This document shows, in pieces, positions 23,019 to 33,669 of a DNA stretch of 64,000 bases. The notes below the pieces were generated by a model that was given only the letters and a program-made list of their open reading frames with translations, did no database searches and was not told where the DNA came from. The stretch covers positions 62,001-126,000 of the forward strand of contig WEDG01000308.1 in the NCBI GenBank assembly GCA_017591395.1. Reading direction: 5' to 3'. The stretch is from Schistocephalus solidus. Its lineage: Eukaryota; Platyhelminthes; Cestoda; Diphyllobothriidea; Diphyllobothriidae. Each line of letters opens with the position of its first letter. The first letter of the stretch is position 1. A program made the position numbers and the translations under genes.

Positions 23019-23100
23019 GGCCTCGTAGCTCAGTTGGCTAGAGCGTTGGCTGTACCAAATCCCACCTCTTGCTGGCGTGGGTTCGAATGCCATCGAGGCC
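23019..23100 (+). tRNA. tRNA-like sequence, probably a tRNA pseudogene or tRNA-derived SINE
   Basis: The acceptor stem is perfect: GGCCTCG (23019-23025) pairs with CGAGGCC (23094-23100). TA fills positions 8-9, and the D arm GCTC-AGTTGGCTA-GAGC (23028-23044) is canonical and carries the A box. The T arm GTGGG-TTCGAAT-GCCAT (23077-23093) carries the B box with one mismatch and one G-T pair. The 31 bases between the D and T arms do not form a normal 7-base anticodon loop on a 5-bp stem; the best hairpin is TTGG-CTGTA-CCAA. The total of 82 bases is long for a class I tRNA. No CCA is encoded. Seven Ts at 23107-23113 could end polymerase III transcription. I therefore favour a non-decoding tRNA-derived element, though a degenerate class II or intron-bearing tRNA is possible. 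Confidence 0.5.
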
Positions 23101-23113
23101 GCGGAGTTTTTTT

Positions 23114-26100
23114 ACAAGTGGTTCAAAAGAAGAGTTGCTTTTGTATCATACGGAAATACTGCGCGTGGTCTTCCGAGTTCCCTTGGTTCTTGAGAGAGAT
23201 TTGCAGGATGTTCCTGTATCCCTCTTTTATTCCTCTTGCCTATGACCACTCGTGGCGATGTTACATTTTAATAATCGCATAGGCAGGCAACCATCGAGAA
23301 TCCTCAATAAGTAGCCATTCCATCTCACATTAATCCGCTTATGCATAACATAAATCTTGACCACACTCATTGCTGCAAGGACCCAAGTGGCCGGGATCAT
23401 TACCTCTTAATTCGTCTTCACAAACCTTCGGAAGAAACTTAGTCGATAGTGGTTTACAGTGATTCCTCCCCGATCGCCGGGGTTCGTTCCAGAAATCCGT
23501 GTGAAATATAAAATTCACAAAGCAAAAACCATACATTTATCTGGTTACTTTTATAGATTTTTATTCTTTTTTATCCCCTCCCCACATTCTCATAAACATT
23601 GTCTACACATTTATACAGCATAAGCCCGTTATTGTCTCCTGGATGCCGGGTACGTTTTGTGGCACTTATGTGTGTATACACACTGTTTATATACTGCGCA
23701 CAAATATGCGCATCATATATCAGTAAGGAATTAGTTACTTCGTAATACAGCCATCTGTCAATAGCACCCCTTATATGAAATCAGCTAGGCAGACTAACTG
23801 AGTAAGTGTGTACCAGAAATAAAAAGGCCCATTGTCCACAGAAATCTGCTTACCAGCGAAAAATCCACGATATATACTTAGAAATGCTTACATTTAAAAT
23901 CCTCGAATGAGGAAAGCCACACAATTCGAAGCGCGATATACCGAGAGATTACTGTCATTTTATTTTCTAATTCTAATACACTGTCCATGAGTCTATTTCA
24001 GTTGACAGTCCTTTGTACACACTATTTCGTTTTGAGAAGAATATAATGCCACTTTCAGATTGAATTCTGCCACAAATTCTTCGGTAGTGAGGTGGATGAT
24101 ACCTCACAGCCTCCTCCAGTCGTGGGTAATGTCTTCAATCTCTGAGGTATGACGGTGGTTCAGGCTGGTGTTCATTTTATTTGAGAGTCCTCTCGCGCAT
24201 GCATCGTGTTTGGATTTGTGATTTCGTCTTCGAGGTAATCAGTCTAGAATTGGGCGACACGCTCTGCGAATGCCAGCAATATGTCAAATTGATTATCTTT
24301 CATGACGAGTATATAGCATAGCAGACAGTTATTACGCGCTTGATGGTGCATATATGTTGTCTTTTCGCGAGTTGAAAAGCAAAGAGATTGGACTGACATC
24401 TATCAGGTTCACTGTTGTTGTAGTACTCCTTCCCTTGTGGCGTGTTTTATCCCTACTTTGGCGTTTAATACACCGAGGACAACCGACTTGTCCGCCCTCG
24501 GCACACACACACACAAGAAACGCGTGGAGATACTTCTTGAACGTCTCCATAATGTTCGCGCTGCATTCCTTTCAGGAAGATGCAGGCTCTGTTTTGTCGA
24601 AATGCTTCTTACGTCGCCGCGAGTGCCTCATTAGGCTGGTTATATACCAGCGAGAAAGCAACTTCTTGTCGTGATCAGTTTTGATGGCGCAGATGACATT
24701 AACATCCTGGCGCTCATTCTTGACATGACTATTCCAGAATAGCGTTGACTGACCGTTCACTCCTGTTATTTGTGCACCTTACCTGAGTACCTCAAGCTGG
24801 GTAAGCATGGCTGTAGTGGGCCAACTCCGTGCGCACGTTGCAAAGCTGAACCTCTTGCAACTACACGCACGTGCGCACCAGTGGCTGTCTGACCCTCGCC
24901 GATCCCCGCTGTCAAAACCGGCCAATCACATTCAAGGCTGACTCAAACATGGCCCCGCCACATTCTCACACTTCTGATGCCACTCCCGCGATGAGCAGAC
25001 GTGCCCTCGTCTGGCAGCCAACTTCTTACAACCCCCTTTTCCGACCGTTCTGTACAGAATACACTATCCTCCCAACTGACATCCCACTTCATCTCTTCTC
25101 ATACGGAATCGGGCCTGAAGGCCGTAGCGGCTAGGGTCTCCCTATCAACTTAGCCTGCTGCGATACACCAACCTGCGTAGACTGAGATCGACTATGCAAA
25201 TCCACCAACAACAGGAAAGCTAGAACCCTGTTCGAAACCTGATCTTAATTTGATCCATGTTTTGATACGTTGCTAAAATTAACCAAATTTTGGAGGGCTT
25301 GCAACAGGTAATATATCCATAGTTTACTCACAGCATACATGGTTCCTATCCTGACAGCCAAATATCTGCTGATTTGAAGCACGGAATCCACACCATCACG
25401 TTGACTGCAATAAACCAGCTTTCGTATTTTTATATAAAACCCCTTCTTCAACGGATGTCGACGAACGAATGAGCTCATGAGAACATCAGCCTTACAGGAC
25501 TCGAGTCGAGCAAAGAATTCGGCTAATGTTGAAGCAATCGAATACTTGCCAAATAGACTGAGCATCAATCTTCTTCAGAGAGATACGAACTTTTTCCTGG
25601 TAAAGAGTAAAGATAATATTTTAAAAAAATCTAATTCGTATCCACAATGCGCGGGAAATGTAAGCCAAAATGCTTACTACTATTCACCTAACTTTTACTT
25701 TGAGAGCGTTTAGCAGAGGTATTGTTTTCGGTTAATTATTCCCAAAGGTCCATGTCTAAAACAAACAGAGAAGACCAACTCCCTTTGCCTACAAAATTCT
25801 CCACCCTAAGACTTTCATGAAGCCGAATCGTTTAGTTATCCTATCTTGTACCCTTTAAATCACAACAAATGGGGGATCACCTGGCAAATGCATGAGTGAA
25901 CCGGAGTCCTCGAAGAAAGTTTGCTGTCCATAACGCGATTTATTTTGCATCTGGGCCGGTCCAGGTAAAAGTAGGCTGGGCGATGAATCTTTACTTAATA
26001 CTGCTTAGCTGTACTCAGCATCCTGTGTTTGAAGATTTTGCGCAGACCAGCGGAGCTTAAGGAGTGGTAGCCCAATCCAGGACTTGACCCCCGCTGTTTA

Positions 26101-26453
26101 CTTAGTTTTCTTTAGCACCTAATTGGCTCGTTTTGGATATTGTCCATGCCTGTCTGTTGTTCAGGAGAGGTACCCTGCGGGTATTTTACTAGCACAGAAC
26201 AGTAGCCTCTTCTACCGTTCTGTTCATACTGCTACGTACAGCGGCCTGTCCGATTGCCTAGCTCGGCTGTAGACATCGTATTTTGGTGACGAAATGCATT
26301 GTACAGACAGACAGACAATAAATTCAAGGTTGAAGCAGTTTTCTCCGATCTGCTTTGTTCTGTGGGTCAGAGTTCAAAAAAACACACACAGGCCCCAATC
26401 GATATTACAAACCCTGAAGGCGAGCAAGGTAATCACACAGTGGACGGGAGATA
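23114..26453. other. No supported gene (about 3.3 kb)
   Basis: Open frames are short and carry no motif. The region contains AT-rich sequence (23540-24060) and mixed unique-looking DNA up to the start of paralogue A. No repeat of the LINE, SINE-like or inverted-repeat families was recognised. It may include the promoter of paralogue A. Confidence 0.4.
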
Positions 26454-26821
26454 ATGGAGAAACCGCCAGATGATGGCGTGCAGCGAACCGAATTTCTCAA
26501 GGACGCCATTCGCAAGGTGGATGATTCCCAGCTCACTTTCTTTGTCAAGAATAAGGAGAAGATAATGTCCAATGAAGTTCAGGGCACGGCCTCGGCGCTC
26601 TTTAGAAAACGACTGGGAACGCTGGCAGCGAAGAGTGCCTGGTGTCAAAAACTGGCCATAGAGGCTGAGGAGCGACAACGGCGCATCGAGGCAGAACGTT
26701 TGGCCCGAGAAGAGGCGATGCTGCGGAGAGAGGAGATTGATTTTGAACTGGACATGAGACCCGCCTCCCCAAAGACCAGGAGTGTGTTGTACAATGGTGT
26801 TTCACATGACTACGAGGGCAG
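26454..26821 (+). CDS. Unknown two-exon gene family, copy A, exon 1
   Basis: Starting at ATG 26454, this exon encodes about 122 residues. It has an N-terminal FLKDAIRKVDDSQLTFFV, a middle helical, charged and probably coiled segment (EAEERQRRIEAERLAREEA), then DMRPASPKTRSVLYNGVS near the end. It ends at 26821 before a near-perfect donor (CAG|GTGAGT) in phase 2. The RPASPxTR and LYxGVS blocks recur in copies B (44647) and C (52113), which identifies a gene family. I do not recognise the family. No signal peptide or membrane segment is visible, so a cytoplasmic or cytoskeletal protein is plausible; that is a guess. Confidence 0.72.
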
Positions 26822-27192
26822 GTGAGTCGATGGAAGCACGAAACGAATGCAAACTACGATTTATTTTCTGTGTGTTCGTCGTTTTTAACTAGCAAGAGCT
26901 GCAGTGGGAGTCAAAAATGACATTAATTTGGCGTCTACCTGCGAGTGTGGAGTATCTGTTTGATACAGGTTACTACATTAGCAATTATTAGTGAGTAATT
27001 TTTGGTACAAGTGACTGTGGATCCCCAGTAAGACTGCATCTAACGCCTTAGACATAGGGGGCAACTATCAGGAACCTTTTTACCCCAAACGTGATTTTTA
27101 TAATTAAACTTTTTAAACCCTGTTCCCGTTGCTTGCTGGATTTCAGCTTGCAAGCCAACTGAAGTTATTTAACACTGGCTGATTTTGAATAG

Positions 27193-27422
27193 GCACCTCT
27201 ACCTGAAACTTCGCAATAAAGTGTCTCCCGGAAGTGAAGTATCCCGTCAAAGAGACTACTGCCTGGGACCTCGGGTGGCGCCTTTCGGACACAATAAAAC
27301 CGGAGGATATCAAGAGCTCACCATTCACTCGTATTTCAATAGTTGAGAACTCGTTTTTCACTCACTGTGGAATCCCTTTTGAAACCGAATACAGGCCTAC
27401 GCCCAAAGTATGGTATAAATGA
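27193..27422 (+). pseudogene. Unknown two-exon gene family, copy A, exon 2 with a one-base frameshift
   Basis: Acceptor AATAG|G at 27192/27193 continues exon 1 in phase 2 and reads LYLKLRNKVSP, matching LYLKTRYEKAP of copy B. Around 27228-27232 (CCCGGAAG) the frame must lose one base: after it, another frame reads VKYPVKETTAWDLGWRL, which aligns residue for residue with copies B and C, and continues to TPKVWYK and the stop at 27420-27422. One extra G explains everything. Translated as given, exon 2 would go out of frame and lose the conserved WDLGWRL block. The copy is thus either a young pseudogene or carries an assembly error. No AATAAA follows closely. Confidence 0.62.
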
Positions 27423-27429
27423 AGGAACT

Positions 27430-28995
27430 GTTTCCTAAAGAACTTCACTAAACTCCCGGAAAACGATGTCCTCCAACGTGAAATAGGCTGCAGACTGCAC
27501 AAGAGGGTTGACTTGCGTACAATGTATTGTACATTGGCAGACCTAACTGCTGATACTACAGTATCGTAGTAAAATTTCTTACTCAACTATACGCTTTACT
27601 TGATGTTTAACACCTACTCGGTATACAGTGGGGTTAAGCACGCTTATCTGACCTGAATGATATCTGGTACTATGATATCCTTTTCTGTGTACTTGGAGTT
27701 TTAGAATCAGTCACCTTGTATTTTTTGACCATTTTCATAGTCTAACTTATATTGCTAAGGGAAGAGTAAAGATTTTATCATTATCAGCATCATGCCCAAT
27801 TTCTAAGATATTGTCAGCGTATAAAAAAGATTTGCGTATCGCATGCTATCAACTCTCCGCAAACTCTGGCCAGACGGAAATATGGACCCTCCCAACGTAA
27901 TACACTCCGTCTTGTGCTAACTTCTAGGCGGTACATTTTCCCGTGTTCTATTTTTAACCTTAAAACTGACCACCACCGGAGCGTAACGCAGACCCAACTG
28001 TATTACTCGGGGGTCTGTATTCTGGTACTCAAACGCTAGCCTTAGCAAAGTATTTCTCTTGCCAATCTCCTGTCTTTTTTCGATGTATGTATATTCAGGC
28101 AAACCTCGGTGGGTTCGAATCCCGCCGAGTTTTGCACAAGGGAACTAATTTTATTCAACACTGCAGTGAGTGTGCATTCATCGAGCAGGTTACAGGATAT
28201 GCCGGGCCTGTTGTACCTAAGAGTTCAAATAAAGCCTCCAGAAGTAGTTTCCTAGTCACCAGCAATTATGGAAGATAAGGCGTACCGACAGAGACAAAGA
28301 AGACTCAGGTGGCCATTTCTGACTTTTTAACCATCGTCAGCCAAATCTACACAATCTCAGGTTTGTGAGTGACTGAATTTCGAACCCGAATTCTTCGGAT
28401 TATCGAGCGTTATGAAGTCCAACGCTTTTTAATTGAGACACGAACCATTTTTCCTGTCGGTTGCAATCTGTTATGTTAGTTTGGAGGAAGTGCACTTACT
28501 GATTAGGTTAACAACGGTCTATAACCAAAGAACGCGGTTTCGAAGCTTAGGTCCTGCAAACCTGAGCTTGGGTGAGGCAGGCTAACAACGACTAGTAAGG
28601 CAGAAATGGCTAGCCCAGCCTCTCTTGTTCTCCATGATTACTTGTTGTTATGTGACTGCCTCCCGGGCTCTATATTGAACTCCAAGGTGCAAAGACACGA
28701 GCGTGTCCGGTAACCTGACCAGTGAACGCACTTCCATAACAGTTAAGAGTACAGATTGAAACCGAAAGTAAAATGCACATACGGCTCATTGGTAGAGTAA
28801 AAGACAAAATGACGCAGATTCCGAGGTTCTGTAAACCTGCGTTCGGGTAAGGCCGGCTGATGACGACTTATAATACAGAAACGGTTATCTTAATCTTCTT
28901 TTTTTGGTCAGTGCTCCTCCTTATACGAAACTGTCAGGCAGTCATCGAACAAGACTCAGTATTTATCTGTTACCGGAACACAGGAGTAGAAGCTA
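27430..28995. other. No gene; contains a tRNA-like fragment at 28104-28130
   Basis: No supported coding sequence is present. At 28104-28130 a T-arm-like string (GGGTTCGAATCCC within flanking CTCGG/CCGAG) is followed by GTTTTGCACAAG, similar to what follows the tRNA-like element at 23100. This suggests a 5'-truncated second copy of the same tRNA-derived element. The rest looks unique. Confidence 0.4.
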
Positions 28996-29462
28996 AAAAT
29001 GCCTTATCTGATCGCCTAAATACAACACAGGAATAGGATCCATCCACAATGCATGCGACTTTGCGCCAAATTCCGGGAAAATAGGTTAAGGAGTAAAGTG
29101 CTATTTAGGGTTACGTGAAGGGCTAAGTATACGTTTGGGGTTTAGGCCAAAGTAAGGGTTAGGTTCCGGATTAGGTTAAGGGTTAAGGTTTGAGTTCGTG
29201 TTACCTGCGGACTTTGGGTGTAGAGTAGGGCTTTAGCCCTTATAGCGAAAAATCGACATCGCCCCGCTTGCCTCGATATACGCTTGCTACTAGGGTAGGG
29301 TTAAGACAAAGGTTACAGTTCAGTTTTATGCTAGGTTTAGCGCTAGCGTTTAGACACGGGAATATTTACCCTTCCTAAGATGTATAGCAAGGCAACCTAT
29401 TGTAAGTGGGCAGGGCAGCTTCTATTTCCGGGTCCTGTTTTGGCAACCATACAAGGCATCCA
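28996..29462 (+). mobile_element. Terminal-inverted-repeat element (MITE-like), copy 1, with telomere-like core
   Basis: The left end (ATGCCTTATCTGATCGCC near 28999) and the right end (GGCAACCATACAAGGCATCC, 29442-29461) are imperfect inverted repeats of about 35 bases. The core holds many degenerate TTAGGG/GGTTAAG motifs (29095-29345), and near the right end TTTACCCTTCCTAAGATGTA is shared in decayed form with the other copies. There is no coding capacity for a transposase. Non-autonomous DNA transposons (MITEs) have this form; the mobilising element is not in the window. A short open frame at 29380-29610 overlaps the end and is not supported. Confidence 0.62.
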
Positions 29463-29889
29463 TGGCCACCTCGAAATCCGACATGGTTGCGTCTCGTCCT
29501 CGAATCAAGTTCACGCTGAATTCGCCCGACAACAGCGAAGATTTTCTCGGCAACGTAAAGGAGACTTCTCTCGCATGAGTTCTTGCACTTTGTGTTATCT
29601 TTCTTTTTAAAACAAGACGCAAGTATACCTTAAACCGGTCATCAACAACGGCCTTATCTCCCCACACCTGTTCACGCAAATGACTGAACCAGGATCCAAT
29701 AGGGTTGACAAAAGACGTGCAGATTACGGTGGGAATACCATAATTTCCGGAGGCCTTGTTACCGAGCAGCCGTCGCGTTGCATCAGCGATTTCTCCTTTA
29801 GATGGGGGTCACATGAAAGTTCGGCCGTTGAGTTCGAAGATGTCAACCGCAGGCTGATAGCAAACGTGGTGACTTTCGCATGCATTAGT

Positions 29890-30734
29890 TCTAAGTGATG
29901 CTAAATTTGCGATGAGTCTACCTCACTCTCTCCCTCGTTCTCTCTCTTCCCTCACTCTGTCATATCCGCTTTCATGACAGAATCAAGAATACCGGCAACA
30001 GGATCGGGTGTTGGTGGCTGGCACGACGAAATCCGCACCTAAGCATGCCGCCGCGCTCTTTGGTCCACAACAAACACTTGCCCAGGATTTTAACAAGGCA
30101 GCAAACGAGTGGAAGCGGTGGCGCGGATCCCAGCTCACACTGCCTGGATCGCCGTGCCCCATACCGCATTATATACCACCTGGTCATAGCCTACGCTTGA
30201 CCAGCATCTTAACACATCACTTCACAACTTCCGCCATCACTGGCAACGATAATGAGGATACTCCTACTGACCTACAAAATATTTCCCCTACTATCCCCTA
30301 AAACGAACAATTTGAACTAAATTCCAACCTCCCAGCATTGCAAGCACACTTTTAAGTGACGCATAGGCCTGGTCGATTACTTTCCAAACCATCGTACGAG
30401 TCCTAGCAAATCAGTACCTGCAATGCCGATATATATCCGTCACACATGCCTTATCAGCTTACACTGAATGAGTATCCATGGTAGTAGAGTTCACCGCAAT
30501 GGCATCGAGAAAAACCTACTGCTTTCATCTTGCATAATCATCATCAGTAGCATCGCTAGCTAACTGGCAGATTTCCCTCGTCCTTTCCTTACTGTCAACG
30601 CGTATGTGTATAACGCATCTGCCTCGTCGGGCACTTGCGAATCCACTGCATAAAACCTGGAACAACTGTCCTCACACCCGTTTTCACCTGCTTACACTGC
30701 TCATGGACATTCTGCAACTGAGTCGTAAGTGTCT
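29890..30734 (+). repeat. Decayed LINE fragments (tail scrap, then finger-region remains)
   Basis: Near 29930-30010, CACTCTGTCATATCC, ACAGAATCAAGAATACCGGC and GGTGGCTGGCACG resemble the minus-oriented LINE tail. From about 30190 to 30480 the plus strand resembles the finger-coding part of copy 2: GACCAGCATCTT, GCATAGGCCTGGTCGATTAC, AATCAGTACCTGCAATG and AATGAGTATCCATGGTAGTAGA, all decayed. No finger survives at the protein level. Two insertions of opposite orientation may abut here. Confidence 0.4.
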
Positions 30735-31112
30735 TCATGTGCCCCCTAAACGGGCCACGTGGTATATGTGTTGGACCAACACGGGGCCACATCAGGGCAC
30801 GGCATGCGTTATTTCGGGTTGCGCTCCGCTAGCAAATGCCGAACATGGAATGTGTGGTGGCACGCCTAGGGGCGGCTAGGACATAGGGGACCCAGCCGCG
30901 CTAGCCACATGCGTCCTCTCCCGCCTCCGGTCTTCTTTGACTCTGTCTTGACACCGGGCTCAGATGGGAGAGGAGGAGAGAGTGCGGTAGCTGCAGCGCA
31001 AGGCTACTATCACTTAAAACTAATTCACGCGCAAGTCACCGTCCCTGCTCCACCCTTCCATGGAGCATACGGTGGACATCGTCCGACTACGACGGTTGAA
31101 CTATCGGAAGTG
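30735..31112 (+). mobile_element. SINE-like element copy 1: unique head plus LINE 3' tail
   Basis: The head (about 30738-30815: CCCCTAAACGGGCCACGTGG, GGACCAACACGGGGCCACAT, AGGGCACGGCATGCGTTAT) is not found in the LINE copies of this window but is closely matched at 59172-59250. It is joined to the last part of the LINE tail (GACTCTGTCTTGACACCGGG, CGCGCAAGTCACCGTCCCTG, GGAGCATACGGTGGACATCG) and ends near 31105 in CGACGGTTGAACTATCGG. Sharing a 3' end with a resident LINE is the usual way a SINE uses that LINE's machinery. Coding capacity is absent. Confidence 0.62.
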
Positions 31113-32277
31113 TCTTCATGGAAACGTGACAAGGCACCGCAGCCCTTACCCAAACACCGCCACACCTCCCCGTACCATTCACAAACCCGCCTCACATCAA
31201 TTGATGCATGAATAGAAAATGCATCGCTCACATCATTAGGCAGCATGCTCCTTGACTAAACATAACACCTGCTCATGTCGTGTGTGGCGTACATAGACGC
31301 TTTCGTGAAGATCTGTCAGCCACTGCAACCAATCGCAGCGCAGAACGAATGAGAGGCTTGGAAAGTCAAGAAGTGCATGACAGAGAGAAGAGAAAGTGAG
31401 ACTTGCTCTAGGAAACTCATCCCCATTACACATAAACACATTACTCACTATAATAAATTTAGCACGCTTTGAAACTATCGTGATACGCTATTAATTGTGG
31501 CTTTGAAGGCTACCAGCTGACTGGATAAGTCCGTCCTTCTGGTCAGTACTTTTTGCATGCGGCTTGATCAGCTAGATGACTAGGGGTCAGTCCCAATTTC
31601 TTCTTGAGGGGGCTTTTATGGAACTCCTATGGACCTGGAATTGGAGTGCTTTTTGTATGAGAACCTGGTATATTGTGTGGGGACCAGGTGGTGCATGGCA
31701 CACGTAGATGGGTTGTTTATCTTTGTAACTCGTGGTCTTTGTATCGAACTCCGGTGGATGAGGGTGGGGAGTGTGCAGTAGATGCTGTGCATATCTTCTC
31801 CATTATAAAATAATGCGCGCAAAACTCCTCGGTTCTGCGCCCACCCCGTGAGGCACATGGCGGGCTTCGTAGCTCGGAACGGGCGAACTCCCACTTCTCA
31901 CTCACCGGTCTCGGTGCCACGTACTGATCTACTGGTGCAAACCCACCCATGGACGTTTGAGCCAGCCAAAATATACTTATTCTGCCTGACCGTACAACCG
32001 ACGTTTGAGTACCAGGTCAAAGGATGTTTGTAGCGATGCTGTGAGCAGGCGTTGGTGAAAAACAGTCGGTTCTGATAAACAAGGCTCAGAATTTGCTCTC
32101 TAATGTCCCATCAGGAGCCAGACCCAAAGCAGCCAATAAGGTGCCTAGTTTGAAGAATCGTCGTGTACAGTCCAGTCACTCCAGCAGCAGATCAGGTCGA
32201 GGTAGTATTTTACCTAACTATTGCCGCTACGACTAGGTTAATTTAACGCTCTGGTCGACAGCCAACGTTTTTGCGTA
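31113..32277. other. No supported gene; LINE-tail traces at 31440-31620
   Basis: Around 31440-31620, ATTACTCACTATAATAAATTTAG, GAAACTATCGTGATACGC and GGCTTTGAAGGC(T)ACCAGCTGAC-like text follow the order of the LINE tail in plus orientation. A decayed tail piece therefore lies here. The rest holds short unsupported frames. Confidence 0.4.
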
Positions 32278-32560
32278 CTAGTGACTACTAGATCGCACAT
32301 AATTCAGCCGACTATTCACTGATGCATACGCAGGTAGTGCTCGGTTCACTTGTTGTGAGAGTGATCGCTGCATCATGTCTATCAGCAAAATCGGTGGACC
32401 GCTGGGATATAGAGTGCTGTGGAAACTGAGCCCAACAACCCCTAGCGTCTGAGTTGGGGATTCGGACGTCAGACAAGCAACAGATATCCACATTATACTG
32501 AGGAAGATTGCGCTCAGACAGACTCTGATTGTCAGGGTGCAGAAACATTCGCGTATTCAA
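32278..32560 (-). pseudogene. Possible decayed endonuclease fragment of another LINE
   Basis: The minus strand reads LSERNLPQYNVDICCLSDVR and then IPNSDARG, which resembles the YKVDIAALSETRF region of APE-type LINE endonucleases. The frame is open for only about 80 codons, has no GDFN or SDH motif, and sits in decayed surroundings. The similarity is short but lies in the most conserved part of that domain. It is not the same subfamily as the LINE at 435-6300. Confidence 0.35.
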
Positions 32561-33029
32561 GCATCTACTATCAACAGTCTCTCCTCAAATAAACAGTCCA
32601 GGGAACAATCTGAACCAGAGTTATGGAGTGCGTCGGTTCCTATGGATGTCGTAGCATGGACCGTAATACTTGGATCGGACAATATAATGATATCTGTTTG
32701 GCATTTAAGAATAAAAATTGGTTGTTTGAGACTGTGTCCCCGTGCGCTTTCGCTGTGCAGGCAAGGCGATTCACGGTGGCCGCCATGTCCCATTTCGGTC
32801 ATCAACTTTGCGATATTCTATAAGGCATTCGATCATGCTGGGTTTCTGGCCCTCAGCGCCCATGGTAGCACCGTTGTTGCTAGTCCGTCAGATTCGTTCG
32901 TTTCAGTTTTGTCGGTGGCTAACCTCAACTGTGGGTCGTTTGAATATACCAGCATGGACCCTCGTTGCCGACGGTGTGCCCTGTGTGCCCTACAAAAGGT
33001 GGGTGCAAGAAAGGTAACTTGCGTTTCAA

Positions 33030-33650
33030 ATTAGTTTAGAGTGATTTTGGACTGGCAAAGCACTGCGCACTCTTTCCTCCCTAAACCGTATCTCAAGATA
33101 GAATCAAGACAACCGAAAGGGGGAATCAGACGCAGTAGTTGACACACACTCGGGCCACCCACGATGAACCAGGGCTTCAGCCGAACAGTAAAGCGGCAAC
33201 AATGATCCCAACTGAGACGGAATGCCATAGAGATCACAATTATAAGAAGCCATTGCAACTTTACTTGTCGTCTCGAGGCAACCGAGCTGCCCGGCAGTTT
33301 CAAGTGCCCCCAAGCCGCAGTTTTTACCCGCATCGTGATAGTTCACAAGAGCGTCAAATGACTTACCGTGAGGAATACGCACCCAGTGCAATCGGGACGG
33401 AGTCCTCGGGGTCGATTACACACTCTCTTCCCTCTCACATGTACCAGTTCGTTGTCCGAGTCGGTCGGCCATCTGATAAGGAGGTTCGACGTTGGTGGCT
33501 GGTGTGGGATGAGACAGCGTGTAGGCATGTCACCCCGCCCCGAATAACGCGTTCCGAGGCCTCATCTATCCCCTATGTAGGGCCAACGCATCCCCCCACG
33601 TGGTCCGTGGTACGGGCACACCGTTTGGTTATCCACAACATGTGGACACG
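33030..33650 (-). mobile_element. SINE-like element, decayed longer copy
   Basis: On the minus strand, 33640-33510 (GGACCACGTGG, GATGCGTTGGCCCTACAT, GCGTTATTCGGGGCGGGG) matches the head at 30740. It is followed by LINE-tail modules (GTGAACTATCACGATGCG, GTTGCAATGGCTTCTTATAA, CTATGGCATTCCGTC) down to about 33030. It keeps internal tail modules that the copies at 30735 and 59166 lack, which suggests that those are internally deleted forms. Open frames here (33139-33669 plus and others) are shadows of the repeat. Confidence 0.5.
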
Positions 33651-33669
33651 CCAGGACACCAGCAGCTAG

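Noticed and set aside
32537..33034. 165-codon plus-strand frame
   Set aside because: No motif, unusual composition, no splice signals, and it lies between decayed retroelement pieces. Its length is within what chance allows in this window.
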